Shown here piece by piece: positions 17,491 to 25,961 of a stretch of 32,154 nucleotides of DNA. The notes beneath the pieces are model-generated. The model was not told where the DNA came from, did no database searches, and was given only the letters and a program-made list of their open reading frames with translations. This DNA is from Pseudomonadota bacterium (lineage in GTDB: Bacteria; Pseudomonadota; Gammaproteobacteria; Burkholderiales; REEB80): NCBI GenBank assembly GCA_028873515.1, contig JAGWIG010000030.1:1-32154 (forward strand), in the 5' to 3' direction. The number at the start of each line of letters is the position of its first letter. The first letter of the stretch is position 1. Made by a program: the position numbers and the translations under genes.

Positions 17491-17799
17491 ATGCAGCAAC
17501 GTATGTCTGAACGAATTGAAAGAATGTATCTCGGTGATATCTGGTTTGCTGCGGTGATGATTGCTGCAGTTTGGCTGGCTGTGGGTTTTGTATTTTTTGA
17601 GATGTTCAACTTTCTCAAGGATCCGGTTTTCAGGATTGTCGAAATTGTTGCAGCACTGTTTCTGCTTGTATTTAACTCTTCCTCAATGACTGCAATGATT
17701 CGTCATTATAAGGAAGATAAAGAGTGGATTTATGAACGCGACATCATAAACCTGGATCAGGCCCGTGCAGATGCGGCTAGTTCCAGACAGGCAGCATAG
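17491..17799 (+). CDS. Small membrane protein, two membrane segments
   Basis: The ATG follows AGGAG by six bases, a strong start. The 102-residue protein has two predicted membrane segments (about residues 17-38 and 47-67) and a charged C-terminal tail (HYKEDKEWIYERDIINLDQ) likely in the cytoplasm. I do not recognise a family. It is the first gene of a tight + strand block: the next gene starts seven bases after its stop, then come a 55-aa protein and an APC permease. Its place suggests an accessory or assembly subunit of the transporter, but no direct evidence shows that. Confidence 0.75.
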   Translation: MQQRMSERIERMYLGDIWFAAVMIAAVWLAVGFVFFEMFNFLKDPVFRIVEIVAALFLLVFNSSSMTAMIRHYKEDKEWIYERDIINLDQARADAASSRQAA

Positions 17800-17806
17800 G
17801 GGGGGT

Positions 17807-18193
17807 ATGGCTAAGAATCATTATGTTCCAAAGGTTCAGAGCGGATTCGGTCAGTTTATAGATTGTGTCCTGATACTGGTGCTTGTTTATGCCAGTCTAT
17901 ACGCACCGCTGCTCATGCAGGCTAATTCAGGAAGCAGTGCGGCTAGCAGTTCGGAAAAACCTACCTGGCAATCTTTAAAGCAGAACAGTTTCGAAGCGGG
18001 GCAATGGCAGAAGCTCGGGTATACCCCTGAACAGGCACAGCCCATTATTGAGACCAGGTTTGAATACAGCATAAGTTGGCCCGTTCTTGGCCTCACTGCC
18101 GCAGTCATTATCGGCTATTACTTATTTATGTTGAAGGTTTCTGACAAAGAGTACCGGGAAGTCATCCGGGAAAAATTCGGTGATAGGCCATAG
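17807..18193 (+). CDS. Membrane protein, two membrane segments with a long outer loop
   Basis: The start is the ATG at 17807 behind a GGGGGG Shine-Dalgarno-like run; an earlier in-frame start at 17765 would overlap the previous gene. The 128-residue protein has one membrane segment at about 17-36, a hydrophilic stretch of some 50 residues rich in Ser, Gln and Glu, a second segment at about 90-110, and a basic/acidic tail ending VIREKFGDRP. The loop between segments is probably periplasmic. I do not recognise the family. It is tightly packed between the other small membrane genes. Confidence 0.75.
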   Translation: MAKNHYVPKVQSGFGQFIDCVLILVLVYASLYAPLLMQANSGSSAASSSEKPTWQSLKQNSFEAGQWQKLGYTPEQAQPIIETRFEYSISWPVLGLTAAVIIGYYLFMLKVSDKEYREVIREKFGDRP

Positions 18194-18201
18194 GGGGAAA
18201 C

Positions 18202-18369
18202 ATGGGCTTTTGGCAAATTTTTTCAGATTTATCATGGGCAGTATCAGTGCTCATGGCGGTGTGGATGATTTATGACACTTGGCGTGTCCAACAGGAATAT
18301 GACGAGTCCTTTCTCATGAGTTCGCGAGAAGGTGCAGAGGAACTCTCAGCGAAGGAGACAGATAAATGA
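18202..18369 (+). CDS. Short single-pass membrane protein, 55 aa
   Basis: ATG at 18202 follows AGGGGGAAAC, eight bases after the previous stop. The stop TGA (18367-18369) overlaps the permease ATG (18366-18368), so translation is coupled. The 55 residues begin MGFWQIFSDLSWAVSVLMAV, which together with the next few residues forms one membrane segment (about 7-26), and end in an acidic tail. I know no family. The gene is easily missed because of its size. Good start signals and exact packing make it very likely real; a role as a small transporter subunit is inferred. Confidence 0.7.
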   Translation: MGFWQIFSDLSWAVSVLMAVWMIYDTWRVQQEYDESFLMSSREGAEELSAKETDK

Positions 18370-19757
18370 GTGCACAGGTGATAGAAGCACCCAAACAGCA
18401 CATTTCGTTGAAAAAGGTCTTAAGCCCAATCCATATCTGGGGGCTTGGGGTCGGGATTGTGCTGGTTGGCGAGTATATGGGCTGGAATTTTTCCGTTGCC
18501 AAAGGTGGCGCCCTGGGTTCGCTTATTGCATGCTGGGTTATTGGCCTGCTCTATACTTGCGTGGCCATGATAGATTCAGAAGTAACTTCAACAGTGGCTG
18601 CTGCAGGGGGGCAGTATACTCAGGCCAAGCATATTATCGGGCCCCTTATGGCATTTAATGTCGCACTTTATCTAGTGCTGGCATATACGATGCTGGAAGC
18701 AGCAGATGCGACCGTATTCGGTGATTTACTGCAGGAAGTGGCAGGAAATTTCGGGGTTGCAAATCTTGATCCTCGCCCCTTTGCTTTTTTGTGCATCATG
18801 TTTCTGGCCTGGCTTAACTATCGTGGGGTGTTCATAACCTTGACGTTCAATTTTGTCATTACTGCGTTCGCCTTTGTTGCCATAATACTGGTATTTTTTG
18901 GGGTCGCGCCCTGGTCGCCCGGAGTTGTCTTGCATCATGCGGATCTTATCCATGGCTTACCTTATGGATGGATTGGAATTATTGCTGCTTTTCAGTTTGG
19001 GATGTGGTATTACCTGGGGATTGAGGGCACTTGTCAGGCGGCAGAAGAATGTCGTTCGGCTGCAAGATCCATTCCACTTGGAACCATGAGCGGAATGATT
19101 ACCCTAGTCATTGCTGCTTCTTTAACGTGGTATATCTGTTCCGGTCTTTTGCCCTGGGAATATCTGGGTCAGGCAACGACACCTTTGTATGATGCAGCGA
19201 GAGTGACTAATAGTACCTGGATGCAGGTTGTCATGTTTGTCGCTACGGTGTTTTCTAATCTGGCTTCTGCAAATGGCTGTATTAACGATGCGTCGCGTGC
19301 CTGGTTTTCGCTTTCGCGTGATCGTTATATGCCGCCAGTATTTGGAGCAGTACATCCACGTTACCGCACTCCTTATCGATCGGTCCTGTTTCTGATTCCT
19401 ATTGCTGTATCCTTTGCCTTTACAAACCTTTTGGATCAAATCATTACTTTTTCGATTTTGTCCGGGCTTCTTGGATACACCTTTATGTCGATTAATATGA
19501 TGAGATTTAGGCGGCTGTGGCCATTAGGTTCCATTCATCGCGGCTACATTCATCCATTTCACCCTTTGCCGGCAGTGATGCTTTTCCTGCTGTGTACTAC
19601 GGTCTATTTTGCCACGTATCTTGGTTATGGCAGCCAGCTCCTGGCTATTATGGCGTTCTTTATCATTGCTTCACTTTGGTTCAGTTTGCATCGCTACAAG
19701 TTCGTGAAACGGGGTGACCAATTTACAATGCCTTGGCCAAGACCCAAGGGCTATTAG
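18366..19757 (+). CDS. APC superfamily permease, ethanolamine-permease-like
   Basis: The 463-residue protein has about 12 membrane segments and the APC layout. HIWGLGVGIVLVGEYMGWNF at the N-terminus, AGGQYTQAKHIIGP, YLGIEGTCQAAEECRSAARS and LPWEYLG are close to ethanolamine permease-type transporters (amino acid-polyamine-organocation superfamily). The substrate should be a small amine or amino acid. Because it lies on the same strand a few kilobases upstream of a methylamine-oxidation cluster, methylamine or a methylated amino acid is a fair guess. It is the last member of a tight block with three small membrane proteins, which is unusual for APC carriers that usually act alone. A UspA gene follows 13 bases later. 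Confidence 0.85.
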   Translation: MSAQVIEAPKQHISLKKVLSPIHIWGLGVGIVLVGEYMGWNFSVAKGGALGSLIACWVIGLLYTCVAMIDSEVTSTVAAAGGQYTQAKHIIGPLMAFNVALYLVLAYTMLEAADATVFGDLLQEVAGNFGVANLDPRPFAFLCIMFLAWLNYRGVFITLTFNFVITAFAFVAIILVFFGVAPWSPGVVLHHADLIHGLPYGWIGIIAAFQFGMWYYLGIEGTCQAAEECRSAARSIPLGTMSGMITLVIAASLTWYICSGLLPWEYLGQATTPLYDAARVTNSTWMQVVMFVATVFSNLASANGCINDASRAWFSLSRDRYMPPVFGAVHPRYRTPYRSVLFLIPIAVSFAFTNLLDQIITFSILSGLLGYTFMSINMMRFRRLWPLGSIHRGYIHPFHPLPAVMLFLLCTTVYFATYLGYGSQLLAIMAFFIIASLWFSLHRYKFVKRGDQFTMPWPRPKGY

Positions 19758-19770
19758 ACAAGGAGGAATC

Positions 19771-20205
19771 ATGGACAAGCAGTTGCTATGTGCAACAGAT
19801 GGATCGCATGTTTCGCAAAAAGCGGTGAACTATGCTGTAGGTCTTGCGCATCGGTTGCAGGTGCCAATTACTTTCCTTGTTGTGCATCCGGTTGAGGATG
19901 ATTCATCAATGGATCCGGTTCGTAGTTGGGATGGTAATGTCATTGAGGCAATGGATTGGCAGGTACACAAGGATCTGGCTGATGCACAGTCTATAGCAAG
20001 GGAAGCAGGGTTGACCCAGGTAACCCTTGCTGCGATTGGAAGTCATGAGGTTGCTGAAGCGATTGTGAAGTATGCTGAAGGGCATGGCCTGGATCATATC
20101 CTTGTAGGATCTACAGGGAGATCGGGCGTTGCCAAAATGATGTTGGGTTCAGTTGCTTCACGAGTAGTGACTTTGGCGCATTGCCCGGTTACTGTGGTTC
20201 GCTGA
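19771..20205 (+). CDS. Universal stress protein, UspA family
   Basis: The ATG at 19771 follows AAGGAGG, a near-perfect Shine-Dalgarno, and gives 144 residues. A longer frame from 19714 would overlap the permease and is rejected. The protein starts LLCATDGSHVSQKAV and ends with GSTGRSGVAKMMLGSVAS...CPVTVV, the ATP-binding G-2X-G-9X-G(S/T) motif of Usp domains. Usp proteins are cytoplasmic and sometimes bind transporters, as with TeaD and the ectoine TRAP system in Halomonas. Here the gene ends the permease block just before a strong terminator, which suggests a regulatory link to the transporter. Confidence 0.9.
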   Translation: MDKQLLCATDGSHVSQKAVNYAVGLAHRLQVPITFLVVHPVEDDSSMDPVRSWDGNVIEAMDWQVHKDLADAQSIAREAGLTQVTLAAIGSHEVAEAIVKYAEGHGLDHILVGSTGRSGVAKMMLGSVASRVVTLAHCPVTVVR

Positions 20206-20216
20206 TTTGAAACTCA

Positions 20217-20241
20217 GGCCCGCGTTTTGCGGGCCTTTTTT
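20217..20241 (+). terminator. Strong intrinsic terminator after uspA
   Basis: GGCCCGC (20217-20223) pairs with GCGGGCC (20229-20235) around a GTTTT loop, followed by six T (20236-20241). This is a textbook rho-independent terminator, 11 bases after the UspA stop. It separates the permease block from the next two genes, although the following ATG is only 12 bases beyond the T run, so read-through could still feed it. Confidence 0.9.
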
Positions 20242-20253
20242 CAGGGATGATTT

Positions 20254-20943
20254 ATGCATCCATTTGTTCTGCTTCTACTTGTGTTGCTGTTTATCTATCT
20301 GGCCTGGCGATTTGTTAAGGATCAGAATACTTCCAAAAGAGAAAGAGAATCCCTTTTTGATGATTGTCTGGATCTTTTCGAAGCTTATAAAGTACGTAAG
20401 ACGCCCAGCGGATATCCAGAGCTAGTAGGTCGCTATAAGTCAGTCCCTTTCAGGCTTGAACTTATTTTTGATGCAGCAGCTTTTCGTAAACTTCCTTCGT
20501 TATGGCTAATAGTAAATCTTGAAGCCCCTTTGCAGACTGAAGGGATTGTCGATTATCTTGTAAGGCCGGATAATACAGAATTCTATTCGCCAGGATGGCT
20601 GCTGCCGATGAGCCTGCCCATTCCTGAATCCTGGCCCCAGCATGCAATTCTTCGTACTGACACTCCTGATCTGGCATCCTGGCTAGAGCAGCTTGTAGGT
20701 GTACAGCAATTATTTGAAAACTCCCGTATGAAAGAGCTTTCCTTTGGAAGCTCAGGAGTCCGGCTGGTCAATCAGGTAAAGGAAGCTAATCGTGCAACCT
20801 ATACAACCATGCGTTATGTGAAGTTCGATATGTCAGTAATAGAAAGAGAATCAGTAAGGGAGTTGCTTGAAAGGGCAATCAGTTTTCATATGGCCCTGGA
20901 TCGCATAACTCGGGAAAAAAACGAGGTCTGCATGTATGCCTAA
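20254..20943 (+). CDS. Membrane-anchored hypothetical protein, 229 aa
   Basis: The ATG follows AGGGATGA right after the terminator. The protein starts with one hydrophobic segment (residues 3-20, MHPFVLLLLVLLFIYLAW), which could be an anchor with the rest in the cytoplasm because Arg and Lys follow it. The remaining 200 residues are a soluble mixed alpha/beta domain without motifs I recognise. It overlaps the next gene by eight bases, so they are co-translated. It has no promoter of its own visible; the terminator lies immediately before its ribosome binding site. Confidence 0.7.
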   Translation: MHPFVLLLLVLLFIYLAWRFVKDQNTSKRERESLFDDCLDLFEAYKVRKTPSGYPELVGRYKSVPFRLELIFDAAAFRKLPSLWLIVNLEAPLQTEGIVDYLVRPDNTEFYSPGWLLPMSLPIPESWPQHAILRTDTPDLASWLEQLVGVQQLFENSRMKELSFGSSGVRLVNQVKEANRATYTTMRYVKFDMSVIERESVRELLERAISFHMALDRITREKNEVCMYA

Positions 20944-21232
20944 GCCGCTTAATCCGTTTCTGGTGATGTTGGCTGCAATCATTTTGCCCGGCATGGGACA
21001 GGTATTAAACGGGCAGCCTACGCGCGGCCTTGCCATGGATGCCTTCATGATTGTTCTCGGTGTTGTAACCTTACATTTTGCCCATCCGGGAGCCGGATTT
21101 ATTGCAAGTCATGCAGGTGGGGTGTTTGTGTATGCGATTAGTGTCATGGATGCGTATAAGTTTGCACGTCTTCGTTATGAAACATGGAACCGTGAATCTG
21201 ATTCATCCGCATCCGGTATTAAAGATACATAG
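20936..21232 (+). CDS. Small membrane protein, 98 aa
   Basis: The ATG at 20936 lies inside the end of the preceding gene. The 98-residue product has two or three hydrophobic segments and begins with NPFLVMLAAIILPGMGQVLNGQPTRGL. The PGxGQ..NGQ..RGL pattern recalls the turn found in TM2-like and DUF5683-like small membrane proteins. Function is unknown. It is the last gene before the methylamine operon and is followed by a very AT-rich gap. Confidence 0.65.
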   Translation: MPKPLNPFLVMLAAIILPGMGQVLNGQPTRGLAMDAFMIVLGVVTLHFAHPGAGFIASHAGGVFVYAISVMDAYKFARLRYETWNRESDSSASGIKDT

Positions 21233-21386
21233 TATCAATTTATATAAATTACCCATCAAGTGGTATTAAAAATAATATATATTGAAAATCAATTACATAT
21301 ATAAAATATTTACCCTATATTCAGGTATTTTCCAATTTAAATAGATTAAAAGGTTTGTAAAAGCCAGAAAACCGAATTATTGATGG

Positions 21387-21415
21387 TTGACAGTCCTGGA
21401 ATTGTGATTCATGAT
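21387..21415 (+). promoter_or_regulatory. Candidate promoter of the mgd-gmaS-mgs operon
   Basis: TTGACA (21387-21392) is a perfect -35 box. After 17 bases comes CATGAT (21410-21415), matching the -10 consensus in four of six positions. The start would be near 21422 with a leader of about 78 bases. It sits in a very AT-rich gap (21233-21499), which also has a perfect 14-base palindrome AATTTATATAAATT at 21237-21250 just after the previous stop. Confidence 0.5.
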
Positions 21416-21499
21416 ATGAACTATTATTTAATTACATGAACTTTATAAGCTGTATTTTTAGATCAAATCCCTAATCCTAATTGTTTACAGGAAAGATTC

Positions 21500-22741
21500 A
21501 TGCCATTACGTCTTCTCCGTTTTGCATTAAGCCGCAGGCATCCTGAGCCACGTATGTTTACTGAGCGTGACAAGCTCGGTAAAACCTACGACGTCGTGAT
21601 TATAGGAGGCGGGGGGCATGGTCTTGCCGCAGCCTATTATCTTGCAAAAAATCACGGCATAACCAACGTATGCGTCCTGGAAAAGAATTATCTGGGTGGC
21701 GGAAATACTGGAAGGAATACGACTATTGTCCGCTCTAATTACCTTACTCCGGAGGGAGTTGCTTTCTATGACCGCAGCTTAAAATTGTTTGAGGATCTGT
21801 CACAGGATTTTGACCTTAATCTTTTTTATTCTACTCGTGGACATTTTACCCTGGCACATACTGATTCAGCGATGCGCACTATGCGTTGGCGTGCTGAGGT
21901 CAATAAGCATCTGGGCATTGAATCTGAAGTCGTTGGCCGTGATTTTATCAAGCGCATGGTTCCAGAAATGGATCTTGAGTGTTCGGGGCATTCGCCTATA
22001 CAGGGTGCGTTATACCACAAACCTGGCGCTGTTGCCCGACATGATGCGGTGGCGTGGGGATATGGGCGTGGTGCAGACATGCGTGGAGTGGAAATTTTTC
22101 AGAAAACTGAAGTGACTGGGATTGATGTTGAAAACGGAAAAGTGAAAGGTGTAGGCACAAGTAGAGGATATATCTCTACACGGAAGGTTTTATGTGCGGT
22201 GGCAGGGTCGACGCCCCGGATTACAAAAATGGTCGGAATTCGTACCCCAATAGTTATTCAACCTCTTCAGGCATGTGTAACTGAACCGATAAAGCCATGG
22301 CTTGATACCATAATCGTTTCTGGAAGCCTGCATGTGTACGTTTCTCAGTCTGACCGTGGCGAACTGGTAATGGGCGCATCTGTTGATCCATATGAAATCC
22401 ACTCTACTCGTTCAACGCTGGATTTTACTGAAGGTCTTTGCGCGCACATGCTTGACATGTTTCCATTCCTTTCCAATACAAAAGTCAATAGACAATGGGC
22501 AGGTATGGCAGACATGACGCCAGATTTTGCACCTATCATGGGCAAGACTCCGATTGAGGGATTTTACATTGATGCAGGGTGGGGTACTTGGGGTTTCAAG
22601 GCAACACCGGTGTCTGGCGAAACGATGTCACATACGGTCGCCAATGACGTGGATCATGAATTAATCCACACCTTCCGTCTGTCACGGTTCAAGGAACTGG
22701 ATCTGACGGGCGAAAAAGGTGCGGCTTCTGTAGGACATTAA
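21500..22741 (+). CDS. mgdA: N-methylglutamate dehydrogenase subunit A (SoxB-like)
   Basis: The 413-residue protein is homologous to the beta subunit of heterotetrameric sarcosine oxidase. GGGGHGLAAAYYLA at residues 36-49 is the FAD-binding Rossmann turn. GRNTTIVRSNYL (71-82) and RHDAVAW (180-186) follow; His181 aligns with the histidine that covalently holds FMN in SoxB. WAGMADMTPDFAPIMGKTP and GWGTWGFKATP near the C-terminus match the oxidase family. It should oxidise the secondary amine of N-methylglutamate to release glutamate and a C1 unit. AGGAAAG precedes the ATG. It starts an eight-gene operon. Dehydrogenase rather than sarcosine oxidase is inferred from the gmaS and mgs neighbours. 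Confidence 0.92.
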   Translation: MPLRLLRFALSRRHPEPRMFTERDKLGKTYDVVIIGGGGHGLAAAYYLAKNHGITNVCVLEKNYLGGGNTGRNTTIVRSNYLTPEGVAFYDRSLKLFEDLSQDFDLNLFYSTRGHFTLAHTDSAMRTMRWRAEVNKHLGIESEVVGRDFIKRMVPEMDLECSGHSPIQGALYHKPGAVARHDAVAWGYGRGADMRGVEIFQKTEVTGIDVENGKVKGVGTSRGYISTRKVLCAVAGSTPRITKMVGIRTPIVIQPLQACVTEPIKPWLDTIIVSGSLHVYVSQSDRGELVMGASVDPYEIHSTRSTLDFTEGLCAHMLDMFPFLSNTKVNRQWAGMADMTPDFAPIMGKTPIEGFYIDAGWGTWGFKATPVSGETMSHTVANDVDHELIHTFRLSRFKELDLTGEKGAASVGH

Positions 22742-22743
22742 TT

Positions 22744-23004
22744 ATGAAACTGCTGACATGCCCAATTAATGGAACAAGACCACTGCAGGAATTTACCTGG
22801 GGTGGTGAATACCGGGTAATGCCTGATCCGGACCAGGTAAGCGATGAGGAATGGGCCGATTATGTGTTCAACCGTAACGGTGCGCCAGGTATCAAGAAGG
22901 AGTGGTGGCATCACACTGCTTCTGGTATCTGGTTTATTGCCGAGCGGGATACCGAGCGCGATGTCGTGTTGCGTACCTATCTATATAGCGGGAAAGATGA
23001 GTGA
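22744..23004 (+). CDS. mgdB: N-methylglutamate dehydrogenase subunit B (SoxD-like)
   Basis: The 86-residue protein is a delta-subunit homologue of sarcosine oxidase: a CP..G start, EFTWGGE, DEEWADYVFNRN and WFIAERDT match the family. In classical SoxD, four residues (C6, C9, H59, C63) bind zinc. Here C6 is kept but the second Cys is Asn (CPING) and the late Cys is missing, so zinc binding is doubtful. That may be normal for the N-methylglutamate dehydrogenase subgroup. It lies two bases after mgdA and overlaps mgdC by one base (TGATG). Confidence 0.88.
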   Translation: MKLLTCPINGTRPLQEFTWGGEYRVMPDPDQVSDEEWADYVFNRNGAPGIKKEWWHHTASGIWFIAERDTERDVVLRTYLYSGKDE

Positions 23005-25958
23005 TGACAGATTTGAACAATCGGCAGTCGGTAGATGCTGCACTGGAAAAAAATCGGTTGCCCAGGCAGGCTGGAGAATGGATCGAGCGTAATCAACGTG
23101 TGTATTTTACGTTTGAAGGCAAGACCTATGGCGGATTTGTTGGTGATACCGTCAGCAGTGCCATTGCTGCATCTGGAAATAAAGTAATGGGTCGTAGCTT
23201 CAAATATCACAGATCGCGCGGCATCCTGTCCTTGTCGAACCATGATATCAATACCATGATGCAGGACGAGAATGATCCTACAATCCGTGCGGATGTTGTT
23301 TCTGCCAAGGAAGGGATGGAACTCCGTTCTGTTAACACCTTTGGTGGACTGGAATCGGATCGTGGCCGTTTTCTGAACCTTTTTGCCAGATTTTTGCCAG
23401 CAGGATTTTATTACAAGACTTTTCATACTCCGAAATGGTTGTTTCCGATGTGGGAAAAGGTTTTCCGTACGCTCACAGGCCTTGGGGTGGTTAATGTTGA
23501 TTCACCCCGGATACGTACTCCAAAACGTTATGATTTTACAGATGTTCTGGTGATCGGTGCGGGACCTTCTGGTCTTTCAGCGGCCATAGCTGCTGCCAAG
23601 GAAGGTGCTAAAGTGGTTTTGGTGGATGAGAATGCCAGACCAGGTGGAACCCTTACTTATGACCATGGCGGGCTGGATGAAAATCTTGAACTGCTTGGAA
23701 GGCTGCTTGATGAAATAAAGCGTAACCCGGGAATTCAGCTTCGCCCAGGGACAGTGGCGACAGGATATTATGCGGATAACTGGGTTCCGCTTGTAGACGA
23801 AGTGCGCATGACCAAGATGCGTGCGAAAACCGTTATTGTTGCATCCGGTGCTTTCGAACAGCCCTGTGTATTTCGGAATAATGATCTACCAGGAGTCATG
23901 TTAGCTTCAGCCGCACAGAGACTTGTTAAGCGTTATGCTGTTCGCCCTGGACGCAACCATGTCATTGTGACTTCCAACAGTGCGGGATACCGAGCTGCAC
24001 TTGATATGGCCAGCAGTGGCGCATCAATCGCAGCAATCGTGGATTTTCGCCCTGAGGGCGAACCTAGCACATGGCATGAGCGTGCGGTCGGTCTTGGCAT
24101 CCGAATCTTGCCTGGATACTGCATTTATGAGGCAATACCCCAGGAGGATAAGCTGGGCGTATCTGCAGCGATTGCAAGAAAACTTTCCTCCACGGGAGAA
24201 ACAGAAGAATCAGGCAGCCAGACTATTTCTTGCGATACCATCTTGATGGCTGTCGGTTATGCTCCTGCTGCGAACCTGCTTTATCAGGCAGGCACGAAAA
24301 TGCGCTATACCCATGAAACCGAACAGTTCGTTCCCGAGGCTCTGCCAGACAATGTTTTTGCTTGCGGGCGCGTAAACGGGGTTTACACCGTTCCTGCACA
24401 GCTTCTTGATGGTGATCGTGCAGGGCTTGCTGCTGCTGAAAAGGCAGGTTGCCCAGTAAGCCGTAAGGCTTCAGCCGTGCCGGCTGAAGCAGTGAGCCCA
24501 AGTCATCCCTATCCTGTTATTGCTCATCCAAAAGGTAAGAATTTTGTCGATTTTGATGAAGATCTGCATTTGCGTGATTTTTATGTATCCGTTCAGGAAG
24601 CGTTTGACAATATCGAACTCATGAAACGTTTTACAACTGTCGGCATGGGGCCCTCGCAAGGAAAACATTCAAATATGAATGCAATCCGTATTCTTGCAAG
24701 GCTAACCGGAAAAAGTATTGCTGAAGTCGGGACAACAACGGCCAGGCCTTTCTTTCATCCAGTGAAACTTTCCCATCTCGCCGGACGGGGTTTTTCTCCT
24801 GAGCGGTTCACGCCCATGCATCACCGGCATGCTGAACTTGGGGCTGTATTCATGGATGCCGGAAACTGGAAACGCCCAGAATATTATCGATGTGAAGGAA
24901 TGTCCCGATTAGAGACCATACGTATGGAAGTACGCAATGTTCGAACTAACGTCGGCATGATTGATGTTGGAACTTTAGGAAAGATCGAGGTTTTTGGACC
25001 TGACTCTGTTAGGTTCATTGAACGGATGTATACCGGACTGTTTGCTAAACAGGCAGTGGGTACAACTCGATATGCCCTAGGCCTTGATGAATCAGGTGTA
25101 ATTATTGACGATGGGGTAGTAGGCCGACTTGCAGACGAGCACTTTTTTGTAACCACTACTACTACCGGTTCAGCGCAGGTCTATCGCGAAATGAACCGAT
25201 GGGCTCTTTTGTGGGGAATGGATGTAGGTATTGTCAATGCTACAGGCTATATGGCTGCGATGAACCTTGCCGGACCCAAATCCCGTTCGATATTGGCGCC
25301 TCACTGCAACATTGATATCAGCGATGAGTCTGTGCCCTATCTTGCATTGAGAACCTGCCAAATCGGAGAGGTTCTGGCACGCATCATGCGGGTAGGGTTT
25401 GTAGGTGAGTTAGGCTATGAAATTCATGTGCCTTCCGAAAATGGTCTTTATGTCTGGGATCTACTGATGAAGGAAGGTGAGAAACATGGCATTCATCCTT
25501 TTGGTGTAGAAGCCCAACGTGTCCTGCGTCTGGAAAAGGGTCATATCATAGTCAGTCAGGATACCGACGGCTTGACCAATCCGTTTGATGCAGCGTGTGG
25601 TTGGGCAGTCAAGATGAACAAACCTTTTTTTATTGGGCAACGAAGTTTGAAAATTGCCCAGAATATGGAAAGAAAACAGGTTCTAGCAGGTTTCTCTCTT
25701 TCCAGGGGATATGTCGGTGAGCTCCCTAAAGAATCACACTTAGTGATTGAGGGCGGTGAGATCGCAGGTCGAATCACGAGCATTACAGATTCCGAAGCAT
25801 TGGGGCGGGTGATTGGGCTCTGTTTTGTGCGTCCTGACATGAATGTTATAGGACAAGCTATCCAGTTTCGTCTATCAGATGGTTCAATGGTGCCCGCGGA
25901 AATTGTGGCTACTCCCTTTTATGATCCAGAAGGATTGCGCCAGAAAGTGCAAGGATAA
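23004..25958 (+). CDS. mgdC: N-methylglutamate dehydrogenase subunit C (SoxA-like)
   Basis: The 984-residue protein is the large subunit. A GTG one codon upstream (23001) is an alternative start, but the ATG at 23004 fits a TGATG junction with mgdB. Residues about 30-110 match the cysteine-free ferredoxin-like N-terminal domain of SoxA (GDTVSSAIAASG, GRSFKYHRSRGI). Near residues 180-205 is a dinucleotide-binding fold (VIGAGPSGLSAAIAAA), probably for NAD. Residues about 590-975 form a GCV_T/aminomethyltransferase domain that binds tetrahydrofolate (NVGMIDVGTLGKIEV, GELGYEIHV, LRLEKGH). It may pass the C1 unit to folate as well as release formaldehyde. Length is normal for the family. Confidence 0.94.
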   Translation: MTDLNNRQSVDAALEKNRLPRQAGEWIERNQRVYFTFEGKTYGGFVGDTVSSAIAASGNKVMGRSFKYHRSRGILSLSNHDINTMMQDENDPTIRADVVSAKEGMELRSVNTFGGLESDRGRFLNLFARFLPAGFYYKTFHTPKWLFPMWEKVFRTLTGLGVVNVDSPRIRTPKRYDFTDVLVIGAGPSGLSAAIAAAKEGAKVVLVDENARPGGTLTYDHGGLDENLELLGRLLDEIKRNPGIQLRPGTVATGYYADNWVPLVDEVRMTKMRAKTVIVASGAFEQPCVFRNNDLPGVMLASAAQRLVKRYAVRPGRNHVIVTSNSAGYRAALDMASSGASIAAIVDFRPEGEPSTWHERAVGLGIRILPGYCIYEAIPQEDKLGVSAAIARKLSSTGETEESGSQTISCDTILMAVGYAPAANLLYQAGTKMRYTHETEQFVPEALPDNVFACGRVNGVYTVPAQLLDGDRAGLAAAEKAGCPVSRKASAVPAEAVSPSHPYPVIAHPKGKNFVDFDEDLHLRDFYVSVQEAFDNIELMKRFTTVGMGPSQGKHSNMNAIRILARLTGKSIAEVGTTTARPFFHPVKLSHLAGRGFSPERFTPMHHRHAELGAVFMDAGNWKRPEYYRCEGMSRLETIRMEVRNVRTNVGMIDVGTLGKIEVFGPDSVRFIERMYTGLFAKQAVGTTRYALGLDESGVIIDDGVVGRLADEHFFVTTTTTGSAQVYREMNRWALLWGMDVGIVNATGYMAAMNLAGPKSRSILAPHCNIDISDESVPYLALRTCQIGEVLARIMRVGFVGELGYEIHVPSENGLYVWDLLMKEGEKHGIHPFGVEAQRVLRLEKGHIIVSQDTDGLTNPFDAACGWAVKMNKPFFIGQRSLKIAQNMERKQVLAGFSLSRGYVGELPKESHLVIEGGEIAGRITSITDSEALGRVIGLCFVRPDMNVIGQAIQFRLSDGSMVPAEIVATPFYDPEGLRQKVQG

Positions 25959-25961
25959 AAC

